Shown piece by piece: positions 53,438 through 61,745 of a DNA stretch of 64,000 bases (position 1 is the first letter of the stretch; every line of letters starts with the position of its first letter). Location of the stretch: NCBI GenBank assembly GCA_947475065.1, contig CANJLB010000015.1:1-64000 (forward strand), read 5' to 3'. Below the pieces are notes generated by a model. The model saw only the letters and a list, made by a program, of their open reading frames with translations, was not told the DNA's origin and made no database searches. Made by a program: the position numbers and the translations under genes. This DNA is from Opitutia bacterium (GTDB taxonomy: Bacteria; Verrucomicrobiota; Verrucomicrobiia; Opitutales; Opitutaceae).

Positions 53438-56398
53438 ATGTTGCCCCACTGGCGCAGAGCCTTGGCCGGATGCTTGGTCGCCTTCGGCGCGGCCCTGCTG
53501 TTGGCGTTGGCGTGGCGGTGGGCAGAGCAGCCGGGGGGGGCGAACCGGGAACCCGGCCAAACGAGAGCAGCACTACGAGCGGGAAAGGACCTCGCGGACA
53601 GCGGGAATTTTGTCGGGGAAAATGAAAACGCGGTTGCGGCCGTCACAGCTGGCCCGGCCTGGGCGGACGCACAACGCGGCGAGGTGTGGCGCGTGGAGAC
53701 GTTGGCGACGCGGCCGCCCATCACGCCGAAGTTTGCCGTACCGGCGGCAGCGGAGAATTTCCTGCGGGCGGCGCGGCTGGCGACTGATAATCGGGCCGGG
53801 TTGGCTGTGACAGCGGCATGGCGGCCGGGTGACAACGTACGGTTTGGGCTGTTCGACCAGAGCATCGTCGAGGGGCATGTCAACCTCGTCCGACAAGAGC
53901 CGGATGGGCGCACACTGGTCGGCGGCGCACTGGCCGGCGGCGGCAGTTTCAGCTTAGCTGTAAATGCGGTCGGACGCATGACGGGTGCGACTATCGTGCC
54001 GGCGGGGGGCGCGGTGGCCTATGTGGTCGAAACGGGCAAAGACGGCGCGGCCTACCTGCTTGAGAAAGAGCGCTCTTACGTCATCTGCGAACTGCCTCCG
54101 CCGCCCTCGCGTGCGGGCGGCACGGGGACTGGCGAAGCAATGTTGACGGTGGGTGGCGCGGGCAGCTTGGGCGTGGCAGCGATCACGGTGCCGGAACCTG
54201 ATCTCGGGTTTGCGGCGGTGCTCTATCTCGACTTCGACGGTGAGACGGTGAACGACCCGGAGTGGAACAGCGGGGGGACCATCGTCGCCGCACCGGGCGG
54301 GCTGACGTCATCGCAGCAGGAGGAGGTGCGCCGCCGTGTGGCGGAGGACTTCCGCCCGTTTAAGATCAGTGTCACGACCAGCCGCGCGCGCTATGACGCC
54401 GCGCCACCGAATCAGCGGATGCGCTGCATGGTCACGGACATCGCCGCGAGCACCCCTGCCAACTGGTTCGACGCCGGCTCGGCAGGCGTGGCCTATCTGA
54501 TGTCGTGGTCTGAGAGCGCGGTGGACGGAGTCTCGGCGGACATCCCCGCCTGGGTGTTCTCCGACCGCATCGGTTTTCAGACGGCGGACATCGCGTTTGC
54601 CATCTCGCACGAGGTCGGGCACACGCTTGGACTGTCACACGACGGACTGAAAAACTCCCTTGGCCAGAAGACAGACGAATATTACTCTGGCCGCGGCAGC
54701 GGTGCGACGAGCTGGGGGCCGATCATGGGCGCGCCCTACGGCCGCACGGTGTCGCAATGGAGCAATGGCGGCTACACCGATGGGACCAAGCAGGCCAGCA
54801 ACCTGGAGGACGACCTCGCCATCATCGCCGACATCACAAATCACACCGGCTTTCGGGCCGCCGACGGGGCGGGCACGCGTACGCTGGCCAGCGCCCTCGC
54901 TGGGCCGGGTGCCACCACCGTCAGCCTGGCCGGCGTGATTGGGCGTACGGGCGAAACGGACATGTTTGTCTTTGCCACCGGCGGCAGTGTGTCGTTCGCG
55001 GTCGCCGACGATTACACCGGTACGAGCGAGGAACGGCTGCCCAACCTTGACGCGAAGCTCACCCTGTTCAACAGCGCGGGCACGACGGTGGCAACGGCCA
55101 ACTCGACGACCTCGCTTTATCCCACGCTGACCGCGAGCGTGCCCGAAGGAATATATTTTCTTGGCGTCACGGGTGTCGGCCAGGGCACGGTGGCAAACGG
55201 ATGGACGAGCTACGGCAGCGTTGGCCGCTATCGGCTCACCGGCAACTTTTCGCCGGCGACGGGGCTAGCGCCCGTCGTGCGCGGCCCCGCGGCGGTGACG
55301 GGCACGGTTGGCACGGCGTTCAGCGGATCGGTGCAAGCGGCGGCGAGCGGAGGGACGATCTTCACCGCCACCGGACTGCCGCCGGGGCTTGTATGCGAAC
55401 CCACGACCGGTGCGATCACCGGCACGCCGACGGTTGCAGGCAGCTACGCCGTGGCACTGACGGCGACCAATGCCGTGGGCAGTGGCGGCGGCACGGTCCA
55501 AATTATGGTGCTGCCAACGACCCCGGCCGAGGCGGCGGACGCGCTGGTCGCGCTCGCGTTCACCAGCGGTGGCGACGCGCCTTGGCAGGTGGACGGCGTG
55601 ACCGTGCACGATGGCATCGCTTCCGCGCGCAGCGGCACCATCATGAACAACGGCAAGGAAAGCTTTCTCCAGACCACGGTGACAGGGCCGGGCCGGCTCT
55701 CATTCTGGTGGAATGTTTCCTCGGAGGCCGATGCCACGGCGAACTACGACATCCTGCATTTCAGCATGGACGGAAACGAGCAGGCGCAGATCGCCGGCAC
55801 GCCCGGCTGGGCGCAGCGCACACTTACGGTGCCGTCCGGTTCGCACACAATCAAGTGGACCTACACCAAAGATCCCTACGTGAGCGTGGGCGAGGACGCC
55901 GGCTGGGTGGACGGCATCGCGTTCACGCCCACGGCCCTCGCCGCCTGGGCGCCGTTGCAAGGGCTGGCGGGTGCGGCCACGGCCGCCACCGCCGACCCCG
56001 ACGGCGACGGCCTGAACAACCTGCTCGAATACGCGCTCGGTCTCGACCCGCACTCGCCCGGTGTGCCGCCCGCCGGTGGCACTGACGGCGGCGGCACGGA
56101 CGCGGGCGTGCCGGTCATCACGACCGTGGACGACGCCGGCACGACGCGGCTGGAGCTCGCCTTCATCCGCCCGCCGGACCGGGCCGACGTGATTTACACG
56201 ATCGAGGTGTCGGGTGATCTTACGACCTGGACGCCCGGTCACGCCTACGGCACGGGCATCGTCAATGGCTCAGGCCTGCCCACGCAGGAGATGGAGCGGT
56301 CGTTGCTCGGCGACGGCAATGAGCGGATCCGCGTGCGCGATCTGGCGGGTAACGCTGCGACGAAACGCTTTATGCGCCTGCGGATTTCCCAGCCGTAG
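53438..56398 (+). CDS. Secreted zinc metalloprotease with Ig-like and calcium-repeat regions, 986 aa
   Basis: N-terminal signal/anchor (LAGCLVAFGAALLLALAWRW). From about residue 260 (AAVLYLDFDGETVNDPEW) a metalloprotease domain contains HEVGHTLGLSHD (His391, Glu392, His395, His401), the metzincin-type zinc site, with a later MGAPYG turn. Next come a pre-peptidase C-terminal-type beta domain (about 500-600), a putative Ig (He_PIG) domain at about 612-690 (TATGLPPGLVCEPTTGAITG), a beta sandwich near 720-820, and a calcium-binding type repeat DPDGDGLNNLLEYALGLDP near 855. No CTERM sorting tail. It is probably exported to digest protein. The start ATG 53438 is chosen because upstream frame is the mosaic scar. 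Confidence 0.85.
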   Translation: MLPHWRRALAGCLVAFGAALLLALAWRWAEQPGGANREPGQTRAALRAGKDLADSGNFVGENENAVAAVTAGPAWADAQRGEVWRVETLATRPPITPKFAVPAAAENFLRAARLATDNRAGLAVTAAWRPGDNVRFGLFDQSIVEGHVNLVRQEPDGRTLVGGALAGGGSFSLAVNAVGRMTGATIVPAGGAVAYVVETGKDGAAYLLEKERSYVICELPPPPSRAGGTGTGEAMLTVGGAGSLGVAAITVPEPDLGFAAVLYLDFDGETVNDPEWNSGGTIVAAPGGLTSSQQEEVRRRVAEDFRPFKISVTTSRARYDAAPPNQRMRCMVTDIAASTPANWFDAGSAGVAYLMSWSESAVDGVSADIPAWVFSDRIGFQTADIAFAISHEVGHTLGLSHDGLKNSLGQKTDEYYSGRGSGATSWGPIMGAPYGRTVSQWSNGGYTDGTKQASNLEDDLAIIADITNHTGFRAADGAGTRTLASALAGPGATTVSLAGVIGRTGETDMFVFATGGSVSFAVADDYTGTSEERLPNLDAKLTLFNSAGTTVATANSTTSLYPTLTASVPEGIYFLGVTGVGQGTVANGWTSYGSVGRYRLTGNFSPATGLAPVVRGPAAVTGTVGTAFSGSVQAAASGGTIFTATGLPPGLVCEPTTGAITGTPTVAGSYAVALTATNAVGSGGGTVQIMVLPTTPAEAADALVALAFTSGGDAPWQVDGVTVHDGIASARSGTIMNNGKESFLQTTVTGPGRLSFWWNVSSEADATANYDILHFSMDGNEQAQIAGTPGWAQRTLTVPSGSHTIKWTYTKDPYVSVGEDAGWVDGIAFTPTALAAWAPLQGLAGAATAATADPDGDGLNNLLEYALGLDPHSPGVPPAGGTDGGGTDAGVPVITTVDDAGTTRLELAFIRPPDRADVIYTIEVSGDLTTWTPGHAYGTGIVNGSGLPTQEMERSLLGDGNERIRVRDLAGNAATKRFMRLRISQP

Positions 56399-56636
56399 TG
56401 CCGGCATGGCAAAAGCGCAATTACCATGCCCCGGCGATGGTATGCCGGAAGGTTTGAAACCTGAATGCGGTGATTTCTGACTCATTCGCACGGGATGCAC
56501 ACAGCAGCGGAACAAAGATTTATTATTATATATAACTAATAAACAACTACTTAAAATAATATAGGGTATTATACCTATTTTAGTTGTTGACGGTGCCGAT
56601 AAGTGGGCATTGGCTGATACTACAGCTCAAAAATTT
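56399..56636. promoter_or_regulatory. AT-rich palindromic upstream region of the sorting locus
   Basis: After a GC-rich hairpin around 56401-56450 (ccggcatggc.../...gtatgccgg) that could end the metalloprotease transcript, bases 56515-56600 are strikingly AT-rich in this GC-rich window. They contain the near-perfect palindrome ggtattatacc and partly inverted aacaacta/tagttgtt arms. This probably holds the promoter and operators for the gene at 56637; exact hexamers could not be fixed. Confidence 0.5.
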
Positions 56637-57269
56637 ATGAAAACCCCCCGCTCTTCCAGCCTCTTCCGCGCCGCCCTTGTGGTGTCGTCGTTGCTACTGA
56701 CCGGTCTCTCCGCCCGCGCGGTCACGATCAGTGCGTTGCTGAATGTCTCCACGATCAATCCCTTTCACGGCGATAGCGTGTTTCCCTTTTCGGATGATGG
56801 TACCCCGCTGGGCTCGCTGGATTTCACAGGGCAGCCGGTGCTCAGCATGCCGGCGCTGCAAAGCATGAGTTTCAACCTCGCGTTGGGCGGGTTGGACACC
56901 GGCCCCGGCAACTTTGATGTCAACAATATCACGCTGACGATCGCCGGCTTCAACACGGGCATCAAGCTGAACGGTTATACGAACAGCATTTTCTCGCAGA
57001 ACCGTTCGTTCACCGGCAACGTGCTCAACGGAGCCTCCATCCTGGCCGCCATCCAAGCCACCCCCGGCGCGGTCTCCGTTGGTATGCTCGACAACACACC
57101 AGACGGCAGCAATGAGTATTTCACCTACGGCGGCAGCTTTGCGATGACGTTTAACTCCGAAGGCGTGCCCTTCACGCCGGCAGAGTCCATGGGCTTGCTG
57201 GTCATGGGTGCGGCCACGGTTTGGGTGCGGCTGCGCCGCCATAGGATTTCATCGCCGACGGCGGTCTGA
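56637..57269 (+). CDS. Secreted protein with variant CTERM sorting tail, likely exosortase substrate, 210 aa
   Basis: Signal peptide (LFRAALVVSSLLLTGLSARA), then a soluble beta-rich domain of about 150 residues rich in Asn, Gly, Ser and Thr (SFNLALGGLDTGPGNFDVNN). The C-terminus is a tripartite sorting signal: VPFTPAES, a hydrophobic helix MGLLVMGAATVWV, then the basic cluster RLRRHR. This is the CTERM layout (motif, helix, Arg-rich end), with a non-standard motif in place of Pro-Glu-Pro. It sits 37 bases before the exosortase-like gene, which strongly suggests a dedicated pair. Start 56637 is chosen for the signal peptide. Confidence 0.75.
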   Translation: MKTPRSSSLFRAALVVSSLLLTGLSARAVTISALLNVSTINPFHGDSVFPFSDDGTPLGSLDFTGQPVLSMPALQSMSFNLALGGLDTGPGNFDVNNITLTIAGFNTGIKLNGYTNSIFSQNRSFTGNVLNGASILAAIQATPGAVSVGMLDNTPDGSNEYFTYGGSFAMTFNSEGVPFTPAESMGLLVMGAATVWVRLRRHRISSPTAV

Positions 57270-57306
57270 GCATTCTGCTGGGATCGTCCGCCTTTCGGAC
57301 CACCCT

Positions 57307-58857
57307 GTGCACCCGGTGGAAAATATTTCGGCGACTGCGGCGACGCGGTCGCCTTTTTTTTGGTGGCATCTGCCGGAGGGGGTGGTCGTCGCCGGTACCG
57401 TGGGCTGGGTCCTGCCGTTTGCCTGGGCCGTTCACCGGGTTACGCAGGAATCGTCCGAGGCTGCGCTGTGGGTGCTGATGGCGGGCTGGGCCGGCTGGGT
57501 GATGTGGAGTGACTGGCCGGCTGAGACTGCGCCCCGGCGTATGTGCGCCGCGCCCATTCTGATCATATGGAGTATGGCGGTTTGGCTGTGCTCCGGCCTG
57601 TGGCCGGAAGACTACTGGCTGGTGCGCGCATCGCTGCTGCTGGCGGTGCCAGCGCTCATCGTGGCGACGTGGGGCTGGCGCGGCCTGGGGGTGGGCTGGC
57701 GGGCATGGCTGATCCTGGCGCTGTGGGGGCTGGCGCCGCTGTCGGGCCGCTGGCTTGAGGGGCCGCGCCACGGCGAATGGCTGAGCGAAATCACCGCCGG
57801 CGCTGCGGCGTTCGGCCTGTGGCAGACGGGGACGGAGGTGAGCCATCATGGAATTTTCATCCAGACGGCGCAAGGTGCGGTGAGCGTGGGCCTGCCCTGC
57901 ACGGCACAGCCGCTCGTGGCGATGCTGCTGCGACTGCTGCTGCCGGCGGCGCTGGCGCTGGGCCTGCCTTGGCGGCGCACACTAGCGCTGGCGGCGCTCA
58001 CGCTGCCGGCCACGTTTCTGATCTCGGTCGTCCGTGTGATGCTGCTCGCGGAGATCGTGCAGGACAAAACCCGGTTTAACTACTGGCATGGCCCGGATGG
58101 GGGAGGCTGGTTCACCTTGGTCGCGGCTGCCGGTCTGGCTTTGGCACTGGTGGCATGGCTGCCCCGACCGGAGGCCGAGGTGCGGCGCGCAAGCACTGGC
58201 GCGCTACCGCGTTGGACCGTGGCCGCCCTCGCGATTGCGACCAGCTTGGGCATCGTCGTGAGCCTCTGGCGTGCACCGTCGGCCCACATCGGGACCATAC
58301 AACTCGCCGCGCCGCCTGGGTCTGGCAGCTGGACGGTGCAGGAAGAGGCTGCCCGCTCGCCCGAGGCCTTGCAGGCTGACGCGCAAAAAACCTCCGTGCC
58401 CGACTGGGTCCGTTCCTTCACCTATACCTCGAAGGACGGCGCGGAGCTGCGTGTCAAAGCGGCGGCCATTCCCCGCTGGCTCGATGGCGACCCGGTCGCG
58501 ATGGCCTACCGGTTGCGGTTGATTCCGTGGCCGGTCCCCGAGGCATGGCCGGAGATGAAATTGCCCGATGGCGGTGGCACAGGCCGCGCGGGCCAGCCCG
58601 AAGGCCGGGAGACATGGCTTGTCGCCGTGAGAGCGGACGGAGAGGCCGGTGGCACGGTAACCGACTGGCTCGCCAAGGTGAAGCAGCTGCCCGTTGACGG
58701 GGTGCACTGGCAGGCTTGGTGGCGTGGCACGGCCCCTTTGCGTGACAAGCGGGGCATGTGGTTGATGATCGAGTGGCTCGGGCCAGACCGGCCCGATTCA
58801 AAATGGATGGCAGAAATAGTGTCGCTTTGGCAGCGTGAAGGTGCCAAGCTCTGGTGA
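57307..58857 (+). CDS. Exosortase-like membrane protein with fused C-terminal periplasmic domain, 516 aa
   Basis: Eight or more hydrophobic helices to about residue 295. The three residues of the exosortase catalytic triad can be placed: Cys in SVGLPCTAQPLV near residue 198, Arg in FLISVVRVMLL near 244, and His in FNYWHGPDGGGWF near 261. This fits the family, in which the Cys nucleophile and Arg act on CTERM tails. After the helices a soluble domain of about 210 residues (SVPDWVRSFTYTSKDGAELR; ETWLVAVRADGEAGG) resembles EpsI/exosortase-associated periplasmic proteins. No ATG is near; the GTG at 57307 is likely the start (57316 also possible). Substrate and HpsJ-like genes flank it. Confidence 0.72.
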   Translation: MHPVENISATAATRSPFFWWHLPEGVVVAGTVGWVLPFAWAVHRVTQESSEAALWVLMAGWAGWVMWSDWPAETAPRRMCAAPILIIWSMAVWLCSGLWPEDYWLVRASLLLAVPALIVATWGWRGLGVGWRAWLILALWGLAPLSGRWLEGPRHGEWLSEITAGAAAFGLWQTGTEVSHHGIFIQTAQGAVSVGLPCTAQPLVAMLLRLLLPAALALGLPWRRTLALAALTLPATFLISVVRVMLLAEIVQDKTRFNYWHGPDGGGWFTLVAAAGLALALVAWLPRPEAEVRRASTGALPRWTVAALAIATSLGIVVSLWRAPSAHIGTIQLAAPPGSGSWTVQEEAARSPEALQADAQKTSVPDWVRSFTYTSKDGAELRVKAAAIPRWLDGDPVAMAYRLRLIPWPVPEAWPEMKLPDGGGTGRAGQPEGRETWLVAVRADGEAGGTVTDWLAKVKQLPVDGVHWQAWWRGTAPLRDKRGMWLMIEWLGPDRPDSKWMAEIVSLWQREGAKLW

Positions 58858-58869
58858 ACGCCCGTCCCC

Positions 58870-59784
58870 GTGCCCAAATCCGATTCTCCTTTTCCAGCTT
58901 CGGTGCAGCAGTCTGCCGTTGTGCGGTCATCGCGCCTGAGCGAGATGCTGCAGGCTTCGCTCCCGCGCTTGGTGGGCTTCGGATTGTTTGCGCTGTTCGG
59001 CCTCGATTTGGTGCAGACCGGCCTGCAGTATCACTACGCTCCGCTCGACGCACAGTCGGACGCGCAGCTTGCGGCACAGTTCATCGAAAAATCCGGCGTG
59101 CTGCTGCTGGCTTACGTGCTGGTGTTTTTCGACACGCGCACCCTGCCCAGCCGGGCCAGTCGCGCGGCCATGAAGCTGCTGTCGTGGGCGGCGCTGCTAG
59201 CGGTGGCGGGCTACCTTGTGCTCACCGCGATGTCGGTCGCCTCCAGCGTGCATCTTTATCGCAACAACAGCGCTAGCCTGCGGAACCAATACAATCAGGG
59301 GGTCTTTGCCTTGGAGCAGGCCGAGAAAAAGCTGCCGACGCTCAGCCCGCAGCAGGCGGCGGCCATCTTGGTGCAGGTCGCCCCGGATCTGCGTCCTCGC
59401 CTCGTGTCGTTTTCGGCACAGAATGTCACGGCTGAACTTGCGCGGCAGATTCCGTTGCGGCGGAAGGAAATCGAGTCCCAGTTGGAGCAGAACCTGGCGA
59501 CGCTCAAGCGCGACCAGATGATCTTCGGCGCCAAGTATCTGCTCGGCGGCCTCATGGTCGCCCTGATCCTGCTGCTGGTGTTTGAAAACACCCGGTTTGC
59601 GCGACTGGAGCAAATTTTTGCCAAAGCGGGCGGGCCCAACCTGAAGCTCGAGGACCAAGTCGTCCACAGCGTCGGCCAAGCCTACAAGTCCATGGAGCGG
59701 ATCGGCAATCTGATCCTGCCCGACCTGCCCAGTTTCAGCTGGTATCGCAACCTGCGCCGCAAATTCCGCCGGAACAAAAAATGA
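58870..59784 (+). CDS. HpsJ-like membrane protein of the exosortase locus, 304 aa, GTG start
   Basis: Four hydrophobic segments: two near residues 33-50 and 73-88 (GVLLLAYVLVFFDTR), one near 105-122 (LSWAALLAVAGYLVLTAMS) and one near 220-235. Between the last two is a long helical region rich in Gln/Glu (FALEQAEKKLPTLSPQQAAA). The pattern resembles, from memory, HpsJ-like proteins associated with cyanobacterial exosortases and hormogonium polysaccharide secretion. It starts 12 bases after the exosortase gene. The C-terminal tail is very basic (RRKFRRNKK). Function: possible coupling of sorting and export (inference). Confidence 0.6.
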   Translation: MPKSDSPFPASVQQSAVVRSSRLSEMLQASLPRLVGFGLFALFGLDLVQTGLQYHYAPLDAQSDAQLAAQFIEKSGVLLLAYVLVFFDTRTLPSRASRAAMKLLSWAALLAVAGYLVLTAMSVASSVHLYRNNSASLRNQYNQGVFALEQAEKKLPTLSPQQAAAILVQVAPDLRPRLVSFSAQNVTAELARQIPLRRKEIESQLEQNLATLKRDQMIFGAKYLLGGLMVALILLLVFENTRFARLEQIFAKAGGPNLKLEDQVVHSVGQAYKSMERIGNLILPDLPSFSWYRNLRRKFRRNKK

Positions 59785-59847
59785 GGCTGGCGCGGTCCGA
59801 CCGGGAGTGCGGCTAGCCCTGGGCGTGCGCCTCCGATGACAGCAAAA

Positions 59848-59872
59848 GGCCGCGCCGAATTCCGGCGCGGCC
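59848..59872 (-). terminator. Terminator of the superoxide dismutase gene
   Basis: A 10-bp perfect stem (ggccgcgccg/cggcgcggcc) with an aattc loop; on the minus transcript it is followed by ttttgct. It lies 24 bases past the sod stop and may also serve the convergent HpsJ-like gene. Confidence 0.75.
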
Positions 59873-59896
59873 CGGTTCATCCGCCTGGCCGGGGAT

Positions 59897-60529
59897 TCAC
59901 TTTACGGCGGCGGCGTAGTTCGCCTCGGCAGCATCCCAGTCCACGACGTTCCAGAAGGCGGTGATGTAGTCGGGCCGGCGGTTCTGGTAGTTCAGGTAAT
60001 ACGCATGCTCCCAGACGTCTAGGGCGAGGACGGGTTTGCCCTCAATGCCGGCGACCGCCTTGCCCATGAGCGGGCTGTCCTGGTTGGCGGTCGAGCCGAC
60101 CGCGAGCTTCTTGTCCGCGCCCACGACGAGCCACGCCCAGCCGGAGCCGAAACGTGTCGCGCCGGCCTTGGCAAAGTCTTCCTTGAACTTGGCGAATCCG
60201 CCGAGCTGCGCGTCTATCGCCGCCGCGAGCGTCCCTTTGGGGGCACCGCCCTTGCCAGGGCCGATAATTTTCCAAAAAAACGAATGGTTGCTGTGGCCGC
60301 CGGCATTGTTGCGGACGCCGCCGCGGACGGCGTCGGGGACCTTCGAGAGATCGGCGATGAGCGCATTGACCTCGAGCGCAGCGAGGGCGGGCGTGTCCTT
60401 GAGGAGATTGTTGGCGTTGGTGATGTAGGCCTGATGGTGCTTGCCGTGGTGGATTTCCATCGTGCGGGCGTCAATGTGCGGCTCGAGGGCGTTGGCGGCG
60501 TAGGGGAGGGCGGGCAGTTCGTAAGGCAT
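59897..60529 (-). CDS. sodA: Manganese/iron superoxide dismutase, Mn-type motifs, 210 aa
   Basis: Disproportionates superoxide in the cytoplasm. Metal ligands: His27 (EIHHGKHHQ), His82 ([10 protein letters not shown]), Asp171 and His175 ([20 protein letters not shown]). The Gly-Gly before His79 and Gln150 in ANQDSPLMG are features of Mn-type rather than Fe-type enzymes. Full length. Monocistronic with its own terminator. Confidence 0.95.
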   Translation of the reverse strand: MPYELPALPYAANALEPHIDARTMEIHHGKHHQAYITNANNLLKDTPALAALEVNALIADLSKVPDAVRGGVRNNAGGHSNHSFFWKIIGPGKGGAPKGTLAAAIDAQLGGFAKFKEDFAKAGATRFGSGWAWLVVGADKKLAVGSTANQDSPLMGKAVAGIEGKPVLALDVWEHAYYLNYQNRRPDYITAFWNVVDWDAAEANYAAAVK

Positions 60530-60740
60530 GGGAGGACGGTTGGGTTGAGGTTGAAAAGGGAGGGCCCCAACGTGCGACGGATGCGCCGGGGCGTCAACTG
60601 CGGTTTGAAGTTTGCCGCATCGAGGATCATTCGGACAGACTTCCTGCGGCCCCCCAACCGGCGGAGAAGCGCAGCGACCCGGGAGAGCAGGGGCAGGGGA
60701 CTATGGCCAGCCGTTGGATGATCCCAGGATCACATCCGCT

Positions 60741-61256
60741 TCATTCCTCTTCGCGACGCTTCGCGCGGAAAAATTCCTGGATCAGCGCCCGGCACTCGGG
60801 CTCCAGCACGCCGCCGGCGGTCAGCGCGACGTGATGGTTGATGCGCGGGAGGTCGTTGAGGTTGGTCGCGCCGCCGAGGCAGCCCATCTTGGGGTCGGGC
60901 ACAGCGTAGCAGACGCGTTTGACGCGCGCCATCAGCAGCGCACCGGAGCACATGGGGCAGGGCTCCTTGGTGACAAAGACCGTCGCGCCGGCGAGCCGCC
61001 AGTCGCCGAGTTTCGCGGCGGCCTGCGTGAGGGCGAGCATCTCGGCGTGGGCGGTCGGGTCGCGCGTGGTCTCGACGGTGTTGTGCGCCGCGCCAATGAT
61101 CTCGCCGCCCAGCTCGATCACGCAGCCCACGGGCGTTTCGTCTGCGCGCCACGCGTCCACAGCCTGATTATAGGCGAGGCTCATGAAAAACGCGTCCTCG
61201 CGTGCGAGCTGCGAAGGGTGGCGTTTCTCGAACGGGCAGGGCGGGAGAGTTGGCAT
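60741..61256 (-). CDS. tadA: TadA-like tRNA adenosine/nucleoside deaminase, 171 aa
   Basis: Zinc-binding cytidine-deaminase-like fold: TAHAEMLAL (His70, Glu72 catalytic) and PCPMCSGALLMARV (Cys100, Cys103). The DPKMGCLGG block and a C-terminal helix (EFFRAKRREEE) are like TadA, which makes inosine at the tRNA-Arg wobble position. A guanine deaminase or other nucleoside deaminase is possible. Divergent from infA. Confidence 0.87.
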   Translation of the reverse strand: MPTLPPCPFEKRHPSQLAREDAFFMSLAYNQAVDAWRADETPVGCVIELGGEIIGAAHNTVETTRDPTAHAEMLALTQAAAKLGDWRLAGATVFVTKEPCPMCSGALLMARVKRVCYAVPDPKMGCLGGATNLNDLPRINHHVALTAGGVLEPECRALIQEFFRAKRREEE

Positions 61257-61382
61257 GGAGCGCGGAGCGGGGCGGCGGTGGCGAGGAAAGCCCTTGACTT
61301 ACCCGGCGGGTTGCCGCCTTACAAGGTGCTTTCAACCACGTACCACGCATGATTTCTGCCCGCCTTCCCGGCCCCTCCTGAT

Positions 61383-61649
61383 ATGCCCGACGAAAAAGTG
61401 ATCGAAGTCGAAGGCAAGATCGTCGCCGTGCTTCCCGGCACGATGTTCAAGGTCCAGCTGAACAACGCCACGCAGCACATCGTGCTCGCGCACATTTCCG
61501 GCAAGCTGCGGAAAAATTTCATCAAGATCGCCAACGGCGACAACGTGAAGATGGAGATGAGCCCCTACGACTTGGAGAAGGGTCGCATCACCTACCGCAT
61601 GCGTGACGCCGCTCCGCCGCCCCCCGGCCACCGCCGGCGGCGGTATTGA
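61383..61649 (+). CDS. infA: Translation initiation factor IF-1, extended, 88 aa
   Basis: OB-fold IF-1 with typical [34 protein letters not shown], and [18 protein letters not shown]. Usual length is 72; here a 16-residue tail ending [11 protein letters not shown] extends it. IF-1 binds the ribosomal A site at initiation. A cccttgactt element 94 bases upstream is a possible -35 box, but a matching -10 is unclear. Confidence 0.96.
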   Translation: MPDEKVIEVEGKIVAVLPGTMFKVQLNNATQHIVLAHISGKLRKNFIKIANGDNVKMEMSPYDLEKGRITYRMRDAAPPPPGHRRRRY

Positions 61650-61745
61650 GGCGGGAGTTTCGTTGTTGGCAGTCCGCCGCTTGACGGCCACAGTACTGAA
61701 TGATGCGAGGCGCGCTGAGATATTGCGCTCCGTCATACTGGGCCG

